DNA of 64,000 nucleotides from Allobosea sp. TND4EK4 (GTDB lineage: Bacteria > Pseudomonadota > Alphaproteobacteria > Rhizobiales > Beijerinckiaceae): NCBI RefSeq assembly GCF_900156025.1, contig NZ_FTMO01000003.1, positions 248,001-312,000 on the forward strand, read 5' to 3'. The notes under the pieces are model-generated. The model had not been told where the DNA came from, did not search any database, and saw only the letters and a list, made by a program, of their open reading frames with translations. Below are positions 57,894 through 64,000 of this stretch, one piece after another; the stretch's first letter is position 1, and each line of letters starts with the position of its first letter. The translations under genes were made by a program, and so were the position numbers.

Positions 57894-58631
57894 TCAGATA
57901 CGAGCCATTCCGCCGTTGACGTGAAGGGTCTGTCCCGTGACGTAGCCAGCTTCCTCGCTGGCGAGGAAGGCGACGGCGGCCGCAATGTCCTTGCCCGCAC
58001 CGAGCCGGCCCATCGGGACGTCCGCCAGGATCGCCTCGCGCTGCTTTTCGTTCAGCACCTCTGTCATCGGAGACTCGATGAAGCCCGGCGCGACGACGTT
58101 GACCGTGATGTTGCGACTCGCGACCTCGGCCGCCAGGGCCTTCGACATGCCGATCAGGCCGGCCTTGGCGGCAGCATAATTGCCCTGCCCGGGGTTGCCC
58201 GTCGTCCCGACGACGGAACCGATGGAGACGATTCGCCCGTAGCGCTTGCGCATCATCGACTTCACCGCCGCGCGGGTCAGGCGGAAGGCCGCGGTGAGGT
58301 TGACGGCGAGGACGCTGTCCCAGTCCTCGTCCTTCAGCCGCATGAAGAGGTTGTCGCGGGTGATGCCGGCGTTGTTGACCAGAATGTCGAGGCCGCCGAG
58401 CTTCTCTTCGGCGGCCGGCACCAGCGCCTCGACCGACTCCTTGTCGGAGAGGTTGCAAGGCACGACGAACACGCGCTCGCCGAGCTCGCTCGCCAGCGCC
58501 TCCAGAGCCTCGGTGCGGGTGCCGGAGATCGCGACGCTGGCGCCCTGGGCGTGCAGGGTCCGGGCGATGGCGCCACCAAGGCCGCCGGTCGCGCCGGTGA
58601 CCAGGGCCTTGCGGCCGGTCAGATCAAACAT
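57894..58631 (-). CDS. fabG: 3-oxoacyl-ACP reductase
   Basis: FabG (245 aa) reduces 3-oxoacyl-ACP with NADPH. It is a short-chain dehydrogenase with the cofactor motif TGATGGLGGAIA (about 13-24), NNAGITRDN (about 85-93), the catalytic Ser in SIGSVVG, and YAAAKAGLIG containing the Tyr and Lys. The C-terminus HVNGGMARI is typical for FabG. It follows fabD with a 60-bp gap. Confidence 0.97.
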   Translation of the reverse strand: MFDLTGRKALVTGATGGLGGAIARTLHAQGASVAISGTRTEALEALASELGERVFVVPCNLSDKESVEALVPAAEEKLGGLDILVNNAGITRDNLFMRLKDEDWDSVLAVNLTAAFRLTRAAVKSMMRKRYGRIVSIGSVVGTTGNPGQGNYAAAKAGLIGMSKALAAEVASRNITVNVVAPGFIESPMTEVLNEKQREAILADVPMGRLGAGKDIAAAVAFLASEEAGYVTGQTLHVNGGMARI

Positions 58632-58691
58632 GTTCGCTCCCTTTGCTCGGCGTTCTGCCGTCTGTTTTCTCGCCCGTCCGGGCGGGCCGTC

Positions 58692-59633
58692 TCAGGCGCG
58701 GGCCTTCCAGGCGGCGATGTCGTCCGCCGTGCCGATCGAGGCTTGCGTCGTGCCCGCCGCGATGCGCTTGACGAGGCCGGCGAGCACCTTGCCGCTGCCG
58801 AGCTCGACGAAGTCGGTCACGCCAGCCGCCGCCATCGCCTGAACGCATTCGCGCCAGCGCACCGTACCGGTGACCTGCGCTACCAATGAGGCACGAATCG
58901 CATCGGGATCGGAGAGCGGGGCGGCGCCGACATTGGCCATCACCGGCACGACAGGCGCCCGCATCGTCACCTGCGACAGGGCATCCCGCATCGCCTCGGC
59001 TGCCGGCTGCATCAGCGCACAATGGAAGGGGGCGGAGACCGGCAGGAGCATGGCGCGCTTGACGCCGCGCTCGCCGGCCAGCGCAATCGCCCGGTCGATC
59101 GCGGCCTTGGCACCGGACAGCACGACCTGACCGCCGCCATTGTCGTTTGCGGCCTCGCAGACCTCGCCTTCGGCGGCCGCAGAGGCGATCTCGCGGGCGA
59201 GATCGAGTTCGGCGCCGAGCAGGGCGGCCATCGCGCCCTGCCCTGCGGGCACCGCCTTCTGCATGGCGTCGCCGCGGATTCGCAGCAGGCGGGCCGTGTC
59301 GCCGATCGAGAAGGTGCCGGCTGCGGCCAGCGCGGAATATTCGCCGAGCGAGTGGCCGGCGACGAAGGCCGCGTCGCGCTTCAGGTCCAGCCCCGCCTCG
59401 CTTTCGAGCACGCGGACGACCGCGAGGCTCACGGCCATCAGGGCCGGCTGGGCGTTCGCGGTCAGCGTCAGTTCCTCGGCCGGGCCTTCCCACATCAGCT
59501 GCGAGAGCTTCTGCGAGAGCGCCGCATCCACCTCGTCGAAGACCGAGCGCGCGACCGGGAAGGCTTCGGCGAGGCTCTTGCCCATGCCGACGGCCTGCGA
59601 TCCCTGGCCCGGAAAGAGAAAGGCTTTGCTCAT
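58692..59633 (-). CDS. fabD: Malonyl-CoA:ACP transacylase
   Basis: FabD (313 aa) loads malonyl groups onto ACP. The N-terminus AFLFPGQGSQAVGMG, the active-site serine (Ser95) in GHSLGEYSALAA, and the histidine in VSAPFHCALM are intact. The ATG at 59633 (MSKAFLFPGQG) is the family start; an upstream start would add 17 residues. It is the first gene of the fab cluster and divergent from rpsF. A TTGACT hexamer upstream (minus strand, near 59715) may be its -35, but I see no convincing -10. Confidence 0.96.
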   Translation of the reverse strand: MSKAFLFPGQGSQAVGMGKSLAEAFPVARSVFDEVDAALSQKLSQLMWEGPAEELTLTANAQPALMAVSLAVVRVLESEAGLDLKRDAAFVAGHSLGEYSALAAAGTFSIGDTARLLRIRGDAMQKAVPAGQGAMAALLGAELDLAREIASAAAEGEVCEAANDNGGGQVVLSGAKAAIDRAIALAGERGVKRAMLLPVSAPFHCALMQPAAEAMRDALSQVTMRAPVVPVMANVGAAPLSDPDAIRASLVAQVTGTVRWRECVQAMAAAGVTDFVELGSGKVLAGLVKRIAAGTTQASIGTADDIAAWKARA

Positions 59634-59756
59634 CGCGCTGGCGTCCCGCTGATCATGCGTGGTAAAATATGACGCGGCTGTCACAACGCTTTCGCCTTCA
59701 AGTCAAGCATAATGGCGCGATTTTCCGCCTGTGCGGCCGCCATGGACAGATTTCGA

Positions 59757-59785
59757 TTGCCATGCGGCGCATCGCCCTGTATCGA
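59757..59785 (+). promoter_or_regulatory. Candidate rpsF promoter and long structured leader
   Basis: The 335-bp gap 59634-59968 holds no gene. TTGCCA (59757-59762), a 17-nt spacer and TATCGA (59780-59785) make a plausible promoter, giving an rpsF leader of about 175 nt. Hairpins can form in it (GTTCGGC/GCTGAAC, GCGCGT/ACGCGC). An S6:S18-binding autoregulatory leader is known in many bacteria and would fit, but I cannot confirm its conserved elements by eye. Confidence 0.4.
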
Positions 59786-59968
59786 CCGCCTCCTGCTTGT
59801 TCGGCCGGAGGCTGAACGGATGGCGCGTGGTCGCAGGGCTACGCGCAGGCTCCTGATCGAGCCGGCATCCCGTGTCTCCGCCTTCGATGAAATCCTGTCG
59901 GGCCTGTTCCAGGGCTCGGAGGGCTCCGCGCCGGGCGAAGCAGGGTGAAACAGAAAGGCCAACTCTCT

Positions 59969-60400
59969 ATGGCATTGTACGAGCATGTGCTGCTCGCGCG
60001 GCAGGATGTCAGCGCGCAGCAGGTCGAAGCCCTCGTCGAGCAGTTCAAGGGCGTGATCGAAGCGAATGGCGGCGCCATCCGCAAAGTCGAGTATTGGGGC
60101 GTCAAGTCCCTCGGCTACCGCATCAAGAAGAACCGCAAGGCGCACTACACGCTGCTGAACATCGAGGCTCCCTCCGCCGCCGTGCTGGAGATGGAGCGCC
60201 AGATGCGCATCAACGAGGACATCCTGCGCTTCATGACCATCAAGGTCGACGAGCTCGAGGAAGGTCAGTCGGCCATGCTGCAGAAGCGTGACCGCGACGA
60301 CCGCCCGGAGCGTGGCGGCGACCGGTTCGATCGCGGCCCGCGCCGTGACCGCCCGCGTCGTGAAGACGAAGCGACCGAAACCGTCGAAGCGGAGGCCTGA
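59969..60400 (+). CDS. rpsF: 30S ribosomal protein S6
   Basis: S6 (143 aa) binds S18 and the central domain of 16S rRNA. The core (about 1-100) is canonical, beginning [15 protein letters not shown] with the segment [21 protein letters not shown]. The C-terminal 40 residues are an Arg/Asp-rich tail ([20 protein letters not shown]), a common extension in alphaproteobacteria. An alternative GTG eight codons upstream is possible. rpsR follows after two bases. Confidence 0.97.
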   Translation: MALYEHVLLARQDVSAQQVEALVEQFKGVIEANGGAIRKVEYWGVKSLGYRIKKNRKAHYTLLNIEAPSAAVLEMERQMRINEDILRFMTIKVDELEEGQSAMLQKRDRDDRPERGGDRFDRGPRRDRPRREDEATETVEAEA

Positions 60401-60402
60401 GA

Positions 60403-60648
60403 ATGTCGACTGCATCCGCTGGCGCCCGTCGCCCCTTCTTCCGCCGCCGCAAGTCCTGCCCCTTCTCGGGCGAAGGCGCCCCGAAGATCGACTACAAGGA
60501 CGTGCGTCTGCTCTCGCGCTACATCTCTGAGCGCGGCAAGATTGTCCCGTCCCGCATCACGGCGGTTTCTGCCAAGAAGCAGCGCGAGCTCGCCCAGGCG
60601 ATCAAGCGCGCCCGCTTCCTCGGCCTGCTGCCTTACGTCATCCGCTGA
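60403..60648 (+). CDS. rpsR: 30S ribosomal protein S18
   Basis: S18 (81 aa) forms a heterodimer with S6 on the small subunit. The sequence [24 protein letters not shown], then [18 protein letters not shown] and the C-terminal [12 protein letters not shown], match the family. It starts two bases after the rpsF stop, so it is translated from the same message. A stable hairpin follows 16 bases after the stop. Confidence 0.98.
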   Translation: MSTASAGARRPFFRRRKSCPFSGEGAPKIDYKDVRLLSRYISERGKIVPSRITAVSAKKQRELAQAIKRARFLGLLPYVIR

Positions 60649-60663
60649 GCGGATGGATGTCTT

Positions 60664-60687
60664 CCGGAGGTGCCTCGGCACCTCCGG
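60664..60687 (+). terminator. Strong hairpin after rpsR
   Basis: A 10-bp perfect stem (CCGGAGGTGC at 60664-60673 with GCACCTCCGG at 60678-60687) with loop CTCG is followed by CTTTGGTCT. The T-tract is broken, so it may be a partial terminator or an mRNA-stabilising structure between the S6/S18 and L9 parts of the operon. Confidence 0.5.
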
Positions 60688-60773
60688 CTTTGGTCTAGAA
60701 CCCACCAGTCGCCCGGCGGTGAGACTCCACCGGGTTCGTTGAGGCGGATGCCTCTCACCCTGCCGCGCCGACG

Positions 60774-60818
60774 GCATCGGGCCGAAAAGTGGAAGCCACT
60801 TTTCGGAGAGCCTGATGC
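60774..60818. repeat. Palindromic repeat with CCGAAAAGTGG core
   Basis: Inner arms CCGAAAAGTGG (60782-60792) and CCACTTTTCGG (60796-60806) pair perfectly around AAG. Outer arms GCATCGGGC and GCCTGATGC pair with one G-T. I recall similar interspersed palindromes from Hyphomicrobiales intergenic regions. It lies upstream of the DUF2232 gene and could also affect transcript processing. Confidence 0.6.
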
Positions 60819-60860
60819 CCGAACAATGGCGTCGAGCAGCGGGACAGCAGGACGGATTTG

Positions 60861-61805
60861 ATGATTCCGGTCGTCGGCATCGGCGCGGGCCTCGTGGCGG
60901 CCCTGCTCTTCTCAGTGGTGATCACCGGATCGCCGCTGTCGGCGCTGCTGTACTCCGCCTCCCCCCTTCCGATCTTCATCGCAGCCCTCGGCTGGAACCA
61001 CCGCGCGGGCCTGTTCGCCACCGCGACCGGTGCGCTCGCCGTCGCCGTCGCCCTGACGCCGACCGGGGGGATCGCCTTCGCCCTCATCATCGGGCTGCCG
61101 GCGTGGTGGATCGCCTATCTCGCGCTGCTGGCCCGGGCAGATGGACAGGGCCCTCTGGAATGGTATCCGCTCGGCAAGCTGATGCTGTGGATCGCGGCCA
61201 CCGCTGCGCTCGCCACGGTCGGCAGCGCGCTGGTGATGACCACCGATTACGAGCTCTATCGTTCTGCCATCGCCCGGATGATCGAGGGCATCCTCAACGA
61301 GATGGTGCGCAGCCGCATGATCTCGCTGCCCGCGGACATGCCGGTCAAGGAGCTGGCGGACGGGCTTTCCCCGGTCGTGCCGCTCGGCATCGGCGCCTCC
61401 TTCGTGACGACGATCACGCTGAACCTCTGGCTCTCGGCCAAGGCGGTGACGATCTCCGGTCGCCTGCCGCGGCCCTGGCCGTTCATTCCATCGACGACGC
61501 TGCCGCGCCTTGCGCTGCTGCTCCTGCTCGGCGCCGCCGTGCTGGCCTCGCTCGGCAACTATCTCGGCGTCGCGGCGATGGCCTTCAGCGGCGCGCTGCT
61601 CGCCGCCTTCATGTTCAGCGGCCTTTGCCTGCTGCACGACCTCTCGCGCGGCCGCTCCTGGCGGCTGCCGATGCTGATCTCGGTCTATGTCGCGCTCGTC
61701 GTGATGCAGGCCGTGCTGACGCCCCTGCTCGCGCTCATCGGGCTGGCCGACACGCTGTTCGGCCTGCGCAAGCGCGCGCTGCCCCCTCCGCCTGCCCAAC
61801 CCTGA
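60861..61805 (+). CDS. DUF2232 multi-pass membrane protein
   Basis: This protein of about 314 aa has roughly eight hydrophobic segments (for example 5-25, 40-70, 75-92, 108-125, 168-190, 215-230, 240-262, 275-300) and belongs to the DUF2232 family. In alphaproteobacteria it is regularly found between rpsR and rplI, as here. The function is unknown; the family is distantly related to YybS-type membrane proteins. ATG at 60861 with AGGA eight bases upstream is preferred over the TTG one codon earlier. Confidence 0.88.
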   Translation: MIPVVGIGAGLVAALLFSVVITGSPLSALLYSASPLPIFIAALGWNHRAGLFATATGALAVAVALTPTGGIAFALIIGLPAWWIAYLALLARADGQGPLEWYPLGKLMLWIAATAALATVGSALVMTTDYELYRSAIARMIEGILNEMVRSRMISLPADMPVKELADGLSPVVPLGIGASFVTTITLNLWLSAKAVTISGRLPRPWPFIPSTTLPRLALLLLLGAAVLASLGNYLGVAAMAFSGALLAAFMFSGLCLLHDLSRGRSWRLPMLISVYVALVVMQAVLTPLLALIGLADTLFGLRKRALPPPPAQP

Positions 61806-61833
61806 ATTCATCCGACCATCAAGGAGAAGACAA

Positions 61834-62400
61834 ATGGAAGTGATCCTGCTCGAACGCGTCGCCAAGCTCGGCCAGATGGGCGACGTCGTCCGCGTGCGCG
61901 ACGGCTTCGGCCGCAACTACCTCCTCGCCCGCGGCAAGGCGCTGCGCGCCACCGACGACAACCGCAAGCGCTTCGAGAGCCAGAAGCTCGAGCTCGAGAC
62001 CCGCAACCTCGAGCTCAAGTCGGAAGCCGACGCGATTGCCGAGCGCGTCGACGGGCAGAGCGTCGTGATCCTGCGCCAGTCGGGCGAATCCGGCGTGCTC
62101 TACGGCTCGGTCTCGACCCGCGACATCGCCGAGGCCCTCGTCGCCGATGGCTTCAAGGTCGCCCGCAGCCAGGTGACGCTCAACACCCCGATCAAGACGC
62201 TCGGCCTGCACACGGTCCCGGTCGTGCTGCATCCGGAAGTCACCGTCACGGTCACGGTCAACGTCGCCCGCTCGGCCCAGGAGGCCGACCGCCAGGCCGC
62301 CGGTGAGAACGTCACCGCGCGTGAGGCGTTCGACCTCGACGATCTCGGGCTCGAGGTCGGCGCTGCGCTGGCCGAGGCCGGCGGCGACGACGACCGCTGA
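61834..62400 (+). CDS. rplI: 50S ribosomal protein L9
   Basis: L9 (188 aa) binds 23S rRNA and reaches across the ribosome surface. The N-terminal domain [21 protein letters not shown] and [14 protein letters not shown] is canonical. A long connecting helix and the C-terminal domain follow ([17 protein letters not shown], then the [15 protein letters not shown] region). An acidic tail of about 40 residues makes it longer than the 150-aa E. coli protein. It closes the ribosomal protein operon and is followed by a clear terminator. Confidence 0.97.
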   Translation: MEVILLERVAKLGQMGDVVRVRDGFGRNYLLARGKALRATDDNRKRFESQKLELETRNLELKSEADAIAERVDGQSVVILRQSGESGVLYGSVSTRDIAEALVADGFKVARSQVTLNTPIKTLGLHTVPVVLHPEVTVTVTVNVARSAQEADRQAAGENVTAREAFDLDDLGLEVGAALAEAGGDDDR

Positions 62401-62423
62401 GAGCCGCACAGGCTTTCGTGATC

Positions 62424-62454
62424 AGGCGCCGCGAGCGATCGCGGCGCCTTTTTT
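62424..62454 (+). terminator. Intrinsic terminator after rplI
   Basis: A 10-bp stem (AGGCGCCGCG at 62424-62433 with CGCGGCGCCT at 62440-62449, loop AGCGAT) is followed by a run of six T. It separates the ribosomal operon from dnaB, which has its own promoter. Confidence 0.88.
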
Positions 62455-62526
62455 CATGCGGGCGCTCCGGCATGAGATTGCGTTCCCGGAGTTTGTGGAC
62501 GCGGCGCTGTGAACAACGGGTACAGC

Positions 62527-62558
62527 TTGCAGCGTAAAGTTGCGTTCTCTATATGTTC
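62527..62558 (+). promoter_or_regulatory. dnaB promoter overlapped by a LexA (SOS) box
   Basis: The core promoter is -35 TTGCAG (62527-62532), a 17-nt spacer and -10 TATATG (62550-62555). A perfect LexA box, GTTCTCTATATGTTC, spans 62544-62558 and covers the -10. The dnaB ATG is at 62598. LexA binding would block the promoter, so dnaB should be partly induced by DNA damage unless another promoter serves it. Confidence 0.8.
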
Positions 62559-62597
62559 ACGTTCAAGAACCGCCCCTACTGACGTATCCAGATCGCC

Positions 62598-64000
62598 ATG
62601 GCTCCCGTCACAGCTCTCGTCGCCCGCCTCGACAATCGCGAGGCCGAATATCGCGTCCAGCCTCACAACATCGAGGCCGAGCAGGCACTGCTGGGCGCGG
62701 TGCTGGTCAACAACGACGCGTTCTACCGCGTCTCCGACTTCCTGCTGCCGGACCATTTCTTCGAGCCGATCCACCAGCGGGTGTTCGAGCTCGTCGGGAG
62801 CATGATCCGCGCCGGAAAGCTCGCCACGCCGATCACGCTCAAGACCTTCGTCGGCGATCTCGACCTCGGCGACATCACGCCCAGCCAGTATCTCGCGCGG
62901 CTCGCGGCGGAGGCGACGACCGTCATCAATGCCGGGGACTATGGCCGCACGATCTACGACCTCGCCATCCGCCGCCAGCTGATCGGCGTCGGAGAGGACC
63001 TCGTCAACGTCGCCTACGACGCGCCCGTCGAGATGGCGCCGCGCGAGCAGATCGAGGATGCCGAGCGCAAGCTCTACGAACTGGCGGAAAAGGGCCGCTA
63101 CGAGGGCGGCTTCCAGAAATTCGACGGGGCGCTCAGGCTCGCCATCGACATGGCGGCGAGCGCCTATCAGCGCGCCGGCGGGCTCTCCGGCATCTCCACC
63201 GGCCTGCGCGACGTCGACCAGCGCATGGGCGGTCTGCAGCGCTCCGACCTGCTCGTGCTCGCCGGCCGCCCCGCCATGGGCAAGACCTCGCTCGCGACCA
63301 ACATCGCCTTCAACATCGCCAAGGCCTGGCGCGGCGAGCGGCAGGAGGACGGCACCATCAAGAGCGTCGATGGCGGCATCGTCGGCTTCTTCTCGCTCGA
63401 AATGTCGGCCGACCAGCTTGCCACCCGTATCGTCGCCGAGCAGTCCGGCATCTCCTCCTACAAGATCCGGCAGGGCCGCATCACGGAAAGCGACTTCGCC
63501 AAGCTGACCGACGTCGCGGCGCAGATCGAGAAGCTGCCGCTCTATATCGACCAGACCGGCGGCATCTCGATAGCCCAGTTGATGGCGCGCGCCCGGCGCC
63601 TGAAGCGCCAGAAGGGCCTCGACGTCCTGTTCATCGACTATCTCCAGCTCTTGTCCGGTTCCGCCAAGAACGGCCAGAACCGCGTGCAGGAACTGACCGA
63701 GATCACGACAAGCCTGAAGGCGCTGGCGAAGGAGCTCAACGTTCCGATCGTCGCCCTCTCCCAGCTCTCGCGCCAGGTCGAGAACCGCGACGACAAGCGG
63801 CCCCAGCTCTCGGATCTGCGCGAATCCGGCTCGATCGAGCAGGACGCCGACGTGGTGATGTTCGTCTACCGCGAGGAATACTACCTCAAGGGCAAGGAAC
63901 CGCGCCCCGGCACCGAAGAACACAACAAGTGGCAGATCGAGATGGAGGCTATGCATGGCGTGGCCGAGCTGATCATCGGCAAGCAGCGTCACGGCCCCAC
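62598..64000 (+). CDS. dnaB: Replicative DNA helicase DnaB, 3'-truncated by the window end
   Basis: DnaB unwinds DNA ahead of the replisome as a hexamer. The 467 codons present cover the N-terminal domain (YRVQPHNIEAEQALLGAVL, about 19-37), the linker helix and most of the RecA-like motor. Walker A is GRPAMGKTS (about 222-230), Walker B LDVLFIDYLQLLS, and ESGSIEQDADVVMFVYREE is the family motif. Only a few tens of residues should be missing. No intein or insertion is visible. The start MAPVTALVAR follows an SOS-type promoter. Confidence 0.97.
   Translation, partial: MAPVTALVARLDNREAEYRVQPHNIEAEQALLGAVLVNNDAFYRVSDFLLPDHFFEPIHQRVFELVGSMIRAGKLATPITLKTFVGDLDLGDITPSQYLARLAAEATTVINAGDYGRTIYDLAIRRQLIGVGEDLVNVAYDAPVEMAPREQIEDAERKLYELAEKGRYEGGFQKFDGALRLAIDMAASAYQRAGGLSGISTGLRDVDQRMGGLQRSDLLVLAGRPAMGKTSLATNIAFNIAKAWRGERQEDGTIKSVDGGIVGFFSLEMSADQLATRIVAEQSGISSYKIRQGRITESDFAKLTDVAAQIEKLPLYIDQTGGISIAQLMARARRLKRQKGLDVLFIDYLQLLSGSAKNGQNRVQELTEITTSLKALAKELNVPIVALSQLSRQVENRDDKRPQLSDLRESGSIEQDADVVMFVYREEYYLKGKEPRPGTEEHNKWQIEMEAMHGVAELIIGKQRHGP

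Noticed and set aside
59790-59968. S6:S18-type autoregulatory RNA leader before rpsF.
   Set aside because: Hairpins exist and the position fits, but the conserved core could not be confirmed by eye, so it was not called as an RNA element; a covariance-model search would decide.

Overview
The window is a GC-rich, gene-dense chromosomal segment from an alphaproteobacterium, most likely of the order Hyphomicrobiales (Rhizobiales) and near Bosea/Methylobacterium. The reasons are the gene order trpGDC-moaC-moeA-lexA-comEC, the lpxI route of lipid A synthesis, the rpsF-rpsR-DUF2232-rplI-dnaB order, a short ProRS without the editing insertion, and LexA boxes of the GTTC-N7-GTTC type. Nearly all of it is core housekeeping DNA. 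I see no phage, transposon, CRISPR array, rRNA or tRNA gene.

Layout. Positions 1-4113: the 3' part of a YejA-like solute-binding protein, an unusual truncated adenylate-forming-like protein and a HerA-like ATPase. 4202-9234: trpG-trpD-trpC-moaC-moeA-lexA, convergent with comEC (9228-11483, minus). 11632-14649: gltX and gltA, ending in a strong terminator. 14869-29925 (minus): the envelope and translation supercluster rpsB-tsf-pyrH-frr-uppS-cdsA-dxr-rseP-bamA-lpxD-fabZ-lpxA-lpxI-lpxB. 30150-33215: accessory genes (diguanylate cyclase, VOC protein, YafY regulator, nicotinamidase). 33274-41363 (minus): dnaE, a 36-codon SOS-type membrane peptide gene, then lolD-lolC-proS-coaD and a 40-aa membrane peptide gene. 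41516-46794: an ABC-F ATPase, a DUF1330 protein, a small Cys-rich secreted protein, a lipoprotein, holC and pepA. 46948-52873: lptF-lptG-lptD-rsmA. 52877-59633 (minus): fabD-fabG-acpP-fabF-mltG-yicC-gmk. 59969-64000: rpsF-rpsR-DUF2232-rplI and dnaB, which is cut by the window end.

How the genes work together. The long minus-strand cluster links protein synthesis (S2, EF-Ts, RRF) with isoprenoid/undecaprenyl synthesis, phospholipid precursor synthesis, lipid A synthesis and outer-membrane protein assembly. LptF/G/D, LolC/D and the fab genes complete the envelope theme.

The least ordinary material is an SOS circuit. LexA boxes lie inside or against the core promoter of lexA itself, of dnaB, and (twice in tandem) of an unlisted 36-aa membrane peptide gene just upstream of dnaE. 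Size, topology and control resemble SOS-induced membrane peptides such as Caulobacter SidA or E. coli TisB, but I recognise no sequence match. Other notable points: surA and pdxA are missing between lptD and rsmA, where a short frame resembling the PdxA N-terminus remains; and a nicotinamidase gene has two plausible starts, one adding a Tat signal.
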